Shown here piece by piece: positions 1 through 9,338 of a stretch of 64,000 bases of DNA. Every line of letters starts with the position of its first letter. Position 1 is the first letter of the stretch. The notes beneath the pieces were generated by a model. The model searched no databases. It saw only the letters and a program-made list of their open reading frames with translations, and had not been told where the DNA came from. Origin of the DNA: Erodium maritimum (taxonomy: Eukaryota; Streptophyta; Magnoliopsida; Geraniales; Geraniaceae); the NCBI GenBank assembly GCA_963921825.1, contig OY997594.1, positions 14,575,001-14,639,000 of the forward strand, in the 5' to 3' direction. The position numbers were made by a program, and so were the translations under genes.

Positions 1-722
1 AGTTGCAACCCAAAAAGTTAAAAAATTATTAACTAAATTGAACCAACAAAAGGCGAGTTATGAATGTTACACCTGGCGCAAGGTTCACAGTGTGACAACA
101 GGAGCATCTCACACTAGTTGCCCCACGGGTGTACATTAGCAATGTCCTGCAACCTCCACAAATAAGTTGAGCCATGTCCATCCCTGTAGAGGTACGAGAT
201 AGACTTAGCAGGTAGAACCCCAGAAACTCTCAACTCAATTAGCTTTTTTTTTTATAAACGAAAATTACTCAATTAGCTTATAAATTGTCTTTGGTAATAA
301 TCATCTTGTTATGTCTCTTCACATGTATGTTAAAAGCTAAGCTTCATGAGTCCTCAAGACAATGGAGGCATAATCCTTCGAAATACACTTTTCATATATA
401 CGTCAATAATCTAAGCTAAAACAGTTCAGTTGATTCTCATTCATGTTATTCCGAGAAAAAGGCACTTAAACCTCTCAAGGTTCCACAGGAAAATATGTTT
501 TTATTTTTTCTCATTCTTACAAGGCTTTCAAGTGCTTGATTAATATGAAAACGACAAGTGCATGATAAAATTTGCAACTTATACGGATAAAGTGGCAAGG
601 AAATGTACCAGGAGGAGGGACTGAGGTAACTGTATTACATAGTGCACAACAAACATTTGTAGCTCCTCTTGGATAGAGAAGAACGCTCCTGCACCCACTA
701 CACACGAGTTGGCTCTGCATGG
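1..722 (-). CDS. LSD1: LSD1-like zinc-finger protein, 5' part (runs off the left edge)
   Basis: Plant LSD1/LOL proteins carry three copies of a small zinc finger (CxxCRxxLxYxxGAxxVxCxxC) and regulate cell death and oxidative-stress responses through protein-protein binding. Two fingers are visible. The first coding exon is 722-609: its acceptor AG lies at 724-723, the start codon is at 720, and the protein begins [11 protein letters not shown] and ends VTSVPPPG. The second exon is 183-73: it starts [12 protein letters not shown] and ends CCHTVNLAP. The donor after 609 (GTACAT), the acceptor before 183 (CTACAG) and the codon phase (G|GG) fit together exactly, and 73 is followed by a GTGTAA donor. 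The third finger must lie outside the window. The start MQSQLVC and the PPPGM linker resemble dicot LSD1 more than LOL1 or LOL2, but the assignment within the family is by memory of the family, not by alignment. Confidence 0.86.
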
Positions 723-1490
723 CTACAATTACAGATAGTCCACATAAGAGAAATACATAGCGATTTAGATGGAATCTCATACGAAAGAACCTTTTAGCTC
801 ACACAAGAATGACACAGTTGAATTTGCATGATGGCCCAGCTAATAAAAAGCAAATACCAAAAGAAATCGCAATAAGAAATTTTAAGACAAATTTGATTAA
901 TGAAATTAGTGTTTATGGTCATTAGAAGGTGAAGGTTAGCCAATCGAAAAGGTGTCAATGTACTAAAGATCCCATGGTGCTTGATTAAAACAATTAGATA
1001 CTCAGCTAATTGGAGGAATTAGAAGGGGGAAACCTGATTTTTTTTAACTTCTCCTAAATTTTGTGCATGCAGACCAGATGTTGGAAATGGGATTGGAAAA
1101 AAAAAGTACACAGAGAGAATCCAAACTCAATCTACAAGGGAAATAATTAACAATATCTTCCCACGAGCTCAACCAACCAGAAAAATGAAAAGACCAATTC
1201 AAAATTACCTCTTTTGCTTCAACAAAACCAACCTCGCGATCTCCCGCTACCCAAAAAGAAGCCTGATTTCTTCAAATTGAAGAAGCAATCGAAGCAGCAG
1301 AAGAAGCCCAGATCAAATTCAACCACGAACGAAACAGAAGAAGGAAAAAAAAAAATCAGAAAATGGGTCCAGCGCTTACCTCGAAGCTTCCAAATAATCG
1401 ACCTTTACCGTGAAGAGATACGCGGAGAATTTAGTGTACGAATACGAAGAAAAATCCCCCCCCGCGGATTAGGGTCAAAGAAAAGCAATT
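723..1490 (-). other. 5' UTR exons and introns of the LSD1-like gene
   Basis: No coding exon is needed upstream of the start at 720, yet good minus-strand donor sites occur at 1379-1374 (GAG|GTAAGC, counting down from 1380) and near 1208 (AGAG|GTAATT). This suggests one or two untranslated leader exons in roughly 1210-1490, spliced to the acceptor at 724. The purine-rich DNA at 1214-1490 is open on the plus strand but looks like CT-rich leader on the minus strand. Exact exon ends are inferred. Confidence 0.45.
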
Positions 1491-1815
1491 AATTTTGGGG
1501 ATTATAAATATTTTTGAATCCGAGTCGTAAATGATTGGAATTAATAATAAGGAATAATGCGGTACAGTTTTGGATATCGGCTTGTAGATGGAAAAGAGGA
1601 CGACGAACAAGAAATTGAATTTATTTAATATGTAGCTATTAATGTCGGGATTGGGATCTTAGAACATTTCAACGACAAAATATAAGCATAGCTTAAAGGC
1701 AAATCCTTCCGTACCTTTCCCTTCCCGTTTAGTATTTGCATATACACCCCTTTAACTTCTGCGTTATTATATTTTGGGTAGTCACACTTCTTTCGGGGAA
1801 GGATAGTTACACATA
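1491..1815. other. Intergenic, probable LSD1 promoter side
   Basis: AT-rich DNA between the LSD1-like leader and the Harbinger element. I see no coding exon or repeat. Confidence 0.4.
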
Positions 1816-2025
1816 GAGCACCTTCAACGGTCGGTATAGAATCGTTTTTTAGGTGTTGTTGTAGCCCCTGGAACGGCTCTATGACAGTGTGTTAACGTAG
1901 GAGTCGTTTCAAATCGTGCTGATGCAGCCCGTCGCCTCAAGTTCTTGCAACGACGTGCGAGTCGACGGGCCAACTGCGAGACGACGCGTGACAACGTCTG
2001 TTTAAAAAAACCCATAAATTTTTCC

Positions 2026-2033
2026 TATAAATA
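2026..2033 (+). promoter_or_regulatory. TATA box of Harbinger-1 ORF1
   Basis: TATAAATA about 95 bp before the ORF1 start, followed by a CT-rich leader. It mirrors the TATA box on the other strand at 4574-4581. Confidence 0.55.
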
Positions 2034-2127
2034 CACTTTGACCTCTACCCAAAAATCATACATCTTCTTCTTTTTTACACATATTGTCTCCTCTTTTTCT
2101 CCTTAATTTTTCCTACATCCCTTGACA

Positions 2128-2268
2128 ATGGCCGATCCGACTAACTTCGATTTCATCATCGACTCGTTGAACATGGACGATACGTCTCATCACACTGAAG
2201 AAGATCTCAACTATCATATCGAATCCTACACCTCCCTCCTCCAACGGACCCAATCCGTCTCATCGTAA
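2128..2268 (+). pseudogene. Harbinger ORF1 (DNA-binding accessory protein), truncated
   Basis: PIF/Harbinger elements need a second protein, ORF1, that binds DNA together with the transposase. An ATG at 2128 opens an acidic N-terminus (MADPTNFDFIIDSLNMDD) and a TAA at 2266 stops it after 46 codons. Beyond the stop the frame continues with Q/S/P-rich sequence ending near 2368, where a retroposon tail is inserted. No Myb/trihelix core is left downstream. Identification rests on position, on the TATA box and on the resemblance of layout to the ORF1 of the second Harbinger element at 33176. Confidence 0.5.
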
Positions 2269-2368
2269 TTCAACCCGATCCAATATTCCCAATGGTCGCA
2301 GTCACAATTCTCTAATGTGCAACCTTCTCAATCTGCTCCACCCAAACAATATAGGAGAAATGAGAAGG

Positions 2369-2453
2369 GGTTGTTGTTGGTTTCTGCAACTGGTCTTGTA
2401 ACTCCTCTTTATCCTCAAAAGAGGTTTAATTTAAATTTGCTTTGTTGATAAAA
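2369..2453 (+). mobile_element. 5'-truncated retroposon tail inside Harbinger-1
   Basis: This short stretch (TTGTTGTTGG ... CCTCAAAAGAGGTTTAA ... TTGTTGATAAAAAA) has the same 3' end as the retroposon at 14862-16346, which ends TTGCCGATAAAAAAA. It replaces the middle of ORF1. It is read as a severely 5'-truncated insertion. Confidence 0.55.
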
Positions 2454-3181
2454 AAACAAAGGGATGTGACACAATGCCGATAGTTATACTGCGTTAAATT
2501 ATCACTTGGTCTCTGATTAATGTTTCTTCTGTTTGGGAATTCACGATTTCATTAGGATTTTGTTCGGACCTTCTTACGTTGCTTGAGATCTCGAAGAGGT
2601 TACTGTTCAAAATATTTGTAGCACGGAAAACTTTCTATATGATATGTGGTGTCCTGTAATGGTTTTATACATTGATCGATCAAAAAGTAAACCATGTTTT
2701 AATTGCACATAATGAATACGACCAATTTTATTCTCATGCAAACTTTTCTTCCTTCTTAAGCCATTAAGAATCCGCATGTTTCTATGTATAATAAGAACAT
2801 GTACAATGTTCCTCAAAAAAACATGTACAGTGAGTCAAACCGGATGATCAAACCGTGTGTTGACTGTGCAAATTTAAGGTTTGCAATCCTTAAAATAAAT
2901 TGTGTTCTACAGTAGTACAAACCGGATAGGAAACCGTATTGTGAGTGGATGCTGACTGGATGCTGATTGTATGTTGAATTGATATTTTTATAATTTAATT
3001 AAATGTTTTATTAGAACATTAAACGTTATATAAAACTGAAAGTAAGTTAATTTTTTTTAATAACAACATAACTTAAAATAAATTTTATTCATCTCCGATA
3101 ATTAACGTCAAGTACACAATTGTTGCATATAAAAAGATATCTTCAGTCATTGTTGGGATTGAAATGCGCTCCAAATCGACC
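2454..3181. other. Interior of Harbinger-1 between the two genes
   Basis: AT-rich DNA with no recognised coding region. It includes short repeats such as ACCGGAT-type words around 2840-2940. Confidence 0.35.
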
Positions 3182-4485
3182 TCATATGTGCTCAATCAGG
3201 TCATTTTGTAGTTGCCGGTGGGTGGAATCATTTGTGGCATTGAGTCGAGCGTCCAAGCGTGTTTGGTATGCCAAGGGACCTGCTCGGTGCCATCGCTCTA
3301 GTGGAGTCCATCCTGGCATTTTTGGAGGGGGGTTGAACAACAATTCGTCATCTCCATACTCGTACCGGTCGCGTTCATCCTCTACAATCATGTTGTGTAG
3401 GATGGTACACGTGTGCATGATATCAGCCATAACGAACTTGCTCCAAACACGAGCGAGACGGGAAATGATGTGCCACCGTGCTTGAAAGAACTCCAAATGC
3501 CCGTTCAATATCTTTCCGAGCTTCTTCTTGGATCTTAGTAAACAATTTCTGTTTGTTAGTGTAGGGATACCGAATAGTCTTCACGAACCGACTCCATAAT
3601 GGGTAAATGCCGTCCAACAAATAATAGGGTCGGTCATACTGATGGTCGTTGATCTCGTACTCCACGGCAAGCTCACGTCCCAAGAAAGCATTGTGGAATA
3701 AATGGTTGTTGTTGAGAACATTGATGTCGTTGTTCGACCCATCCATCCCGAAAAAAGCATGCCAAATCCATAAATCACGGGACACTACAACTTCAAGCAT
3801 AATGGTACTTACCCAGTGGTGACTTCCCCGTCCATTGGCACATTGCGATGCGGTTAGGCAATTCTTCCACTCCCAATGCATACAGTCAAGACTCTCAATC
3901 ATGTCGGGGAACCCTCGGTTGTACCCCTATCTGAGTAATCGGGTCATGTCTTCTGGTGTGGGTGAACGCTCGTACTCAGCCCCGAAAACCTCAATGACGG
4001 CCTTGCAAAATCTGTGTAAACATTCGAGTATTGTACTTACCCAATGCGTAAGGTTTCGTCCAACGAATTGGCCGAGCACCCATACGCAAGCATCTGTATC
4101 GCAGCGGTACATTTATGGTGCGTTGATAACCCTATGCGTCCTGCAGCGTCCGACTTCTGAACGAAGTAAGCATCATGCTCTGCTACCTTGTCCATCACCC
4201 GCTTAAACAATGGTCGACACATACGAAACCGACGCCTAAACATAGTTGGCCCATACAAGGGCTGATCGACAATATAATCATTCATTAGTTTGTCGTGGGC
4301 TTCGAGACGACCTCTAGGAATATCCCGTCGGGCAGGTTCCCCACGCTCGATCCTCTCTCTCACAGCTTGATTCTTGGCATTATTCTCTGTATGCCTCTCT
4401 CAACCCTTCGCTGGAGTCGTTCTTCAATTATAAGCATTTGCACTGTCAACTCCTCATATGATGGGAGACCGTCATCACCAGACAT
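3182..4485 (-). pseudogene. PIF/Harbinger DDE transposase, frameshifted
   Basis: This is a cut-and-paste transposase of the PIF/Harbinger group. Pieces in order: start MSGDDGLPSYEEL at 4485; an indel near 4365; then ERGEPARRDIPRGRLEAHDKL and MFRRRFRM (4363-4037); an internal stop near 3930; then ESLDCMHWEWKNC with the first catalytic Asp (about 3890), LLDGIYPLW with the second Asp (about 3620) and DIERAFGV with the catalytic Glu (about 3500). After a further frameshift near 3485 the C-terminal FFQARWHIISRL and CTILHNMIVEDER continue to a stop at 3182. All three acidic residues of the DDE triad are still visible, but at least three lesions interrupt the frame. A TATA box lies about 90 bp upstream. 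Confidence 0.88.
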
Positions 4486-4573
4486 TTTGTAGCGAGTTTG
4501 AGGTGAGAAATTTGATATTGAGTTTAAGAGAGGTTGTAGAAGTGTTGGTGTGAGATGAGTATAAGGTTGGAGG

Positions 4574-4581
4574 TATTTATA
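4574..4581 (-). promoter_or_regulatory. TATA box of Harbinger-1 transposase
   Basis: TATAAATA on the minus strand, about 90 bp upstream of the transposase start at 4485. Confidence 0.55.
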
Positions 4582-4639
4582 GGGTTTTAGGAATAAAAAA
4601 AATTACCGTTGATTTCCGATCGTTACCAACAGTCGAATT

Positions 4640-4871
4640 TTTTTTCTTTAGATGGCCACGTGTCGCACCCTGATAGACGGAGGCCACGAACCGGATCGAA
4701 CGGCCCGCGAACCGTGGTTCCGGGACGCGAGTCGCGGACCGAACCCCAACTTTGCAGTTCGCGGGCTGCAAAAACCGTGCGCCACACAGTGGCACAGCTC
4801 GCGACCCGCGAACCGCAAAATTACGGTTCGGTTCGCGGTTCGCTTACCGATTCGCACCACTGTGCGTGCTC
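4640..4871. repeat. GC-rich subterminal repeats of Harbinger-1
   Basis: Many copies of CGCGAACCG/CGGTTCGCG-like words in both orientations. The inner edge (GACTGTTGGTAAC ... TCAACGGTAATTTTTT on the minus strand) matches the subterminal part of the Harbinger element at 32990-33040. Such clusters are usual transposase/ORF1 binding zones. Confidence 0.6.
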
Positions 4872-5543
4872 AAAGTGACATACATATGGTATACACGTAT
4901 CCAAGTTATTAAGTCCAGGTGATCTTCGTCGAACCTTGCTGTGAACCAATAGTTAGCAACATACAACCTTGTGCAATAATGTGTTTTACAATATGTTTTT
5001 TAACGAAAATTACTCACGCAACACATCACAAAAACCACAACTACAAGTAACGGTTTGGTGAATTTTTACACCAAGCACTTATACATCTAAAAAGGACATT
5101 ATCTATAGTGTATATTTGATTTCTTAATGGATTATCGAGTGCTTAACCGATTATATATTGGTGATTGTCTACCAAAACTAATTTTTTTTGGTTAAACGAA
5201 TAGTCTCCAACTTTCAAAGGACTTGGACTAGAATCAAGTATTTGAATTCTTTGTCCTGATAATTGCACATTTGATTACTAATCTCTAGCAAGTGCATTGA
5301 AAAAGTCCTGAATATAGTTCAAAAATACCAATTTTTGTAGTATGTTTCAAAGACATCATCTTATGTCTCAATCTCGGATCAAAAACCAGAACTTAACTCA
5401 TTTTCATTCCACAATGTACTCAACATAATCAAATATCCCAAGGGCATGATCTTGCAATGTGTAGTTTAAATGCCAACCGATAGGTTTATTATTACAGGGA
5501 ACTAACAAAATAGCATGCCTTGGATTAACGACAACAGCACGAG
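4872..5543. other. 3' flank of FOLB copy 1, shared with other FOLB copies
   Basis: Non-coding. From about 5080 this flank is recognisably the same sequence as 39740-40400 (downstream of FOLB copy 3) and as 13763-14450 (a FOLB copy without coding region). It therefore marks a duplicated block rather than unique intergenic DNA. Confidence 0.65.
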
Positions 5544-6459
5544 TCAGTCTTGAGCATGTGTTTTTCTGTACCTGAGAATCTCGACCCCCAAATAGTCAAT
5601 GGGGCCAAGAACAGCCACATGAGGTTTCTGAATGTGCACACGAACAGCTGATATCTGGGGAAACTTGGTTAATGTGGTGGATGCAATGAGGTGAGCTACA
5701 GATTCAAGAAGATTCTGCGGCGTGCCTTCCACAACGTCTCTCACAATGCTGTCATTCAACAGAAACGAGATACCCAATCAGATCATATAGACTTAGCACT
5801 GGCATCTCACTCAGCTTTACTTTTTAATCTACTCTTGCTTTCTTCTCATGCCAAAAGCGAATGTGATTGCATAAGCGTTCATGGTGCACACAGATACAAA
5901 TCAAGACACAGTGAAGCATGAAAGGCACAAATTAATATAAACCCTTAACAACAGACCTCATAACAATCAGGTAATTAATTGTATGACGATACATTTCTAA
6001 TTAAGAGAGCATCAATGGCATTGACATAGCAAACTTGGAAACCTAAACAGGCTACAAAAATTCACAGTAAAGCAATGGTAAAGAGTAGTAAGTTACAGTA
6101 GACAGATATGCATCTGAAAGACATCAATCTTTGCTCAAAACCCTAAATCAACCATGTAAATGCCCAATTGCAGAAAACAATAAGAGTGAACTGAAATCCC
6201 CAATTTATAAACAAAATAGAAAAAGTAAGTAGCGATGCAGTCCTCACCGGTAAATTTCAGTGTAGCTGAGAGTATCGGCGAGGTTGTCGGAGAGACCGGC
6301 AGGTTGGAGATCCATCCAGGCGTCGACGTCGATGACGAACTTCTGACCCAGTGTTCTCTCTTCCGGCTTGACGCCGTGGAAGCCATGGAACTTGAGCCCC
6401 CTCAGTATCAGCTTGTCTCCGTTCATCATCTCAAAGCTTCCCACCGCTGACGCCGCCAT
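5544..6459 (-). CDS. FOLB: Dihydroneopterin aldolase, copy 1 (two exons)
   Basis: FolB converts 7,8-dihydroneopterin to 6-hydroxymethyl-dihydropterin plus glycolaldehyde in the cytosolic branch of folate synthesis. Exon 1 is 6459-6248 and exon 2 is 5748-5544. The GT donor after 6248, the AG before 5748 and the phase (CG|C, Arg) join to a 138-residue protein, the usual family length. Visible family features are GDKLILRGLKFHGFHGV, EERTLGQKF (active-site Glu), LSYTEIY (substrate-binding Tyr), LLESVAHLIA (Glu) and HIQKPHVAV (the conserved Lys). The frame is intact. It is nearly identical to copy 3 at 40406-41369, including intron and flanks. This points to a recent segmental duplication. Confidence 0.92.
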
Positions 6460-7620
6460 GCTTGTTCACGATTGCCTTAGGCCAAAAATATGAAAATGGG
6501 CCTTTTAATAATTAAAAATGAGACAGTACTATAATAAACGCATGTCCGACTTCTTACTTTGTAACTTAAATTTGAAAACCTATAGAATAATTTGAAAGAT
6601 ATAAGAAAATTTTCCTTACAAATTCATAAAATCACTTTTTGGTCAGTTGAGATACATTCATAAGTTATTGTATTCTAACATTTTGGCATTGTCTCACAGT
6701 CCGAACATTGCTCCCACACCATACATGTTTCAGAGGCTCAATCACTAATCAATTTAGTTAGTCAGGAACAGCACAATCCAAATACACTACACAAAGCAAC
6801 TCAGGCATTTGCTTGTCATTTAGTGTAACTAATGGTTGTTAAATTAAACAATAAACCTCTAGTTACTGTAAGTCAAAAACCTAATAAATTAGTGCAGTTT
6901 TCGTGAAACTCATAATGTTTGTGATGAAATTAGGGAGGCAAAAAAAATATTGGGCCTTCACTCTACAAGCATATTACTGTAACAGTCATCACTGTTAAAA
7001 CCTATTCACCTCAGTATAGACAAATGCACAAGAAATATTTGATAGCTATGCCTCGGATGTTGACCAGTTTAAGCAAATGATAAAGGAAGTTCTCGATCAT
7101 TAACAGATTTACTCACTAATTAGCAAAAAGTGAAACATAATTAACAATAATAACCTTGTATTGCAGATGTCTTCTTGGTTGTCTCTGTTCCCTACAACAA
7201 GGGATGAAACAATGATAAAAAAAAGGATAATTTTTTAATTGACTTAGAAAGACTTAGAAACTAATCAACTATGAAGATTGATTAGGAAGGAGGAACGTTG
7301 GGTTGGGAAGAAAATTTGAATTGAGATTGAGAAGAAACAATAACTTGGAAGAAGAAATGTTACCTCCGGAGACAAAATTCGTTACAGCTAGGGTTTCATT
7401 TTCCTTGACAAATTATTGGGAATCCCAAAGGCTCAGCTCAATCGGAATTGCTGAGCATTTGAGAGCACCCTGTCTATCCAGTGATGTCTTTGCTGATTAT
7501 TTAATAGGATACTCTCATGTCGTGTTTTGGGCTGGGCCCATTTTACTCCAATAATGATGATGAAATGAGAACGTGATACTTAATATTATATTTTCTTGTG
7601 TATTTTGGACCCATTGATAA
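6460..7620. other. Upstream region of FOLB copy 1, interrupted
   Basis: FOLB copy 3 has a promoter segment with TTTGAGAGCA and TCGTGTTTTGGGCCCATTTCACTCC directly upstream. Here the same words occur only at about 7440-7555, so roughly 0.9 kb (about 6480-7440) separates copy 1 from its original promoter. I do not recognise the intervening DNA. A short open stretch at 7303-7554 has no family resemblance. Confidence 0.45.
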
Positions 7621-9322
7621 TCTATCCGGTAAACTCCATTTTTGTGTTGTAAAATGATTTTTTTTTTGTATGTATTCACTCTGATCATCTTTGTATGCAA
7701 GTCCTATACTAATCTTTGTTTTCATTTTCAAGTCTTACCAATGATTTTTAGTTATTTTAAAAAAAATACATGGTCTTCTTTTGTAAATGTTAGCGTCGCC
7801 TTTAACAAATTTCGTCATTTTTTTTGGAAATTAAAGGTCGTTTTCTAATAGGACTTCAACATAAAGGTCGTCACAGTATGGACTTACCACTTTCACCTTT
7901 GTCCCCAACACAGAAATATCGTTACCCCTATCTATTTTGTCTAGGAGAATAAGACTTGATTTCACGTGCATACTCCGATAAACATTTTACTCCTAATCCA
8001 CACGCGTTACTCACACGCTTATTCGTCGACTTCAATTTCACATTTTTTTGCTCCTTATTTCGTACGCGTTTATTTTTTATTACCCTTCCCCCAATTCGTT
8101 TTTAGTCGTTCCTCTGTGTATTGTATGATCCTTTTTACTGAACAACTTTTTCATCCGTTTGTGTTGATTTTTCTTTCATAACGATTTTCAATGGTTATTT
8201 TCGCGGGTATATTTAAGTTCGGAGGCGTACAACAAAATTGGAATTTTTGTTATCCATATTGTCGGAGCGCACGTATGAGGTACAGTTCTCCTTTGTTCTT
8301 TCAGAATTGGTAATTATGATAATGCGTCAGAGGTATGAGTTATCTTTTATACTTCCAAAATTGGTAATTATGACGATGTGTCTGAGTTAAATCTATTTTT
8401 TTTCTTCAAAATCAGTAAATATGACGTCGTTTGTATTTATTGTTTGTACGATTGGATATCGGTGGATACATCCTTGATTTGGTTAATGTTTTGAAAAATG
8501 ATCTGGGCGATGTCAATATATGTTACTATGTTTGTGCAATGGATGATTATTGTATGTTCTATAGATTTCGGCAATCCCTTCGTTCTATTATATTTAATCA
8601 ATCCAGTCAATTTCTCGGTGGCGTGTTTTGGGTTTGGGGTGCTTGTATCAAAGTGAAATGACAATACATATAGATTTAGTGATTATATCTTGTATTGTAG
8701 TTCTATTACTCTCTATCCTTGAAGTCGTAGAGAGAAGAAGATTGAGAATTGTTGTAGCAGAAAGATGGATTGAAGGAGGAAATGTTGAGTATCCATACTT
8801 TTATTGGTTTCGGTGTCACCTCTCTTGCTAGTTCTAATGACGCCTATTTTAATGAAGAATCGAAATCACAAAGAATAGAGAGAGAAAAAAATAGTCTCGG
8901 ATACCATACTAAGTTTAAGAAAAGAGAGATGAAAGAAATTCTCTTCGTGTTCGGTCGTATTGAATGACTACCGTCCTTATTTATACACAAAACGACATTA
9001 ATACATTTATCAAGTGATTAATTCATCCATACTTTCGATGTGAGACATGTTATAACACTCCACCTCATGTGCGGTCCTCGCATGTGGCATATTCGGGCAT
9101 CGAGGACATGTTCCTTAATATAGGCACAAACCATCTCTGATACATGTCAAAGTCCAATCCAACCCGAAAGATAAACCTTCTTTGTTGAACACGACCTTCT
9201 TTGTTAAATACAAAATACATCTACTAAAGGAAACAATCCTAACAAATATCAATTACTTTCCATAAACTTAAATAGTATCAGTTACTAGGAGTATACTCCA
9301 AGTAATATCAACTACTATATAT
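7621..9322. other. Long stretch without a recognised gene
   Basis: AT-rich DNA. The open stretches at 8431-8664 on either strand match nothing I know. Around 9030-9100 a GATGTGAGACATGTTATAAC segment is of the kind often seen in plant LTR or promoter repeats, but no boundaries can be drawn. Confidence 0.35.
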
Positions 9323-9338
9323 AAACCATTCAATATTT
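9323..9338. repeat. Target-site duplication of the LINE (left copy)
   Basis: AAACCATTCAATATTT, identical to 13747-13762. A 16-bp perfect direct repeat at both ends of the LINE is the expected product of target-primed reverse transcription. Confidence 0.75.

Larger units (their letters stand above)
1816..4871. mobile_element. PIF/Harbinger DNA transposon, decayed (Harbinger-1)
   Basis: The ends are imperfect inverted repeats: GAGCACCTTCAACGGTCGG on the left, and GAGCACGCACAGTGGTG read inward from the right. Flanks are ATA and AAA, so the usual 3-bp TWA duplication is degraded. Inside, two genes converge: an ORF1-type gene on the plus strand and a DDE transposase on the minus strand. Each has its own TATA box. 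The right subterminal 200 bp is rich in GCGAACCG-type words, and it is homologous to the left end of the second Harbinger element at 32856. Both genes are broken, so the element is immobile by itself. Confidence 0.82.

Noticed and set aside
3120..3485. Plus-strand open frame over the Harbinger transposase
   Set aside because: Antisense shadow; the minus strand has the DDE transposase.
6235..6450. Open frame antisense to FOLB copy 1 (and its equivalent at 41145-41360)
   Set aside because: Shadow of a conserved coding exon.
8431..8664. Overlapping open frames on both strands
   Set aside because: AT-rich, no domain, no splice or promoter context that would support a gene.
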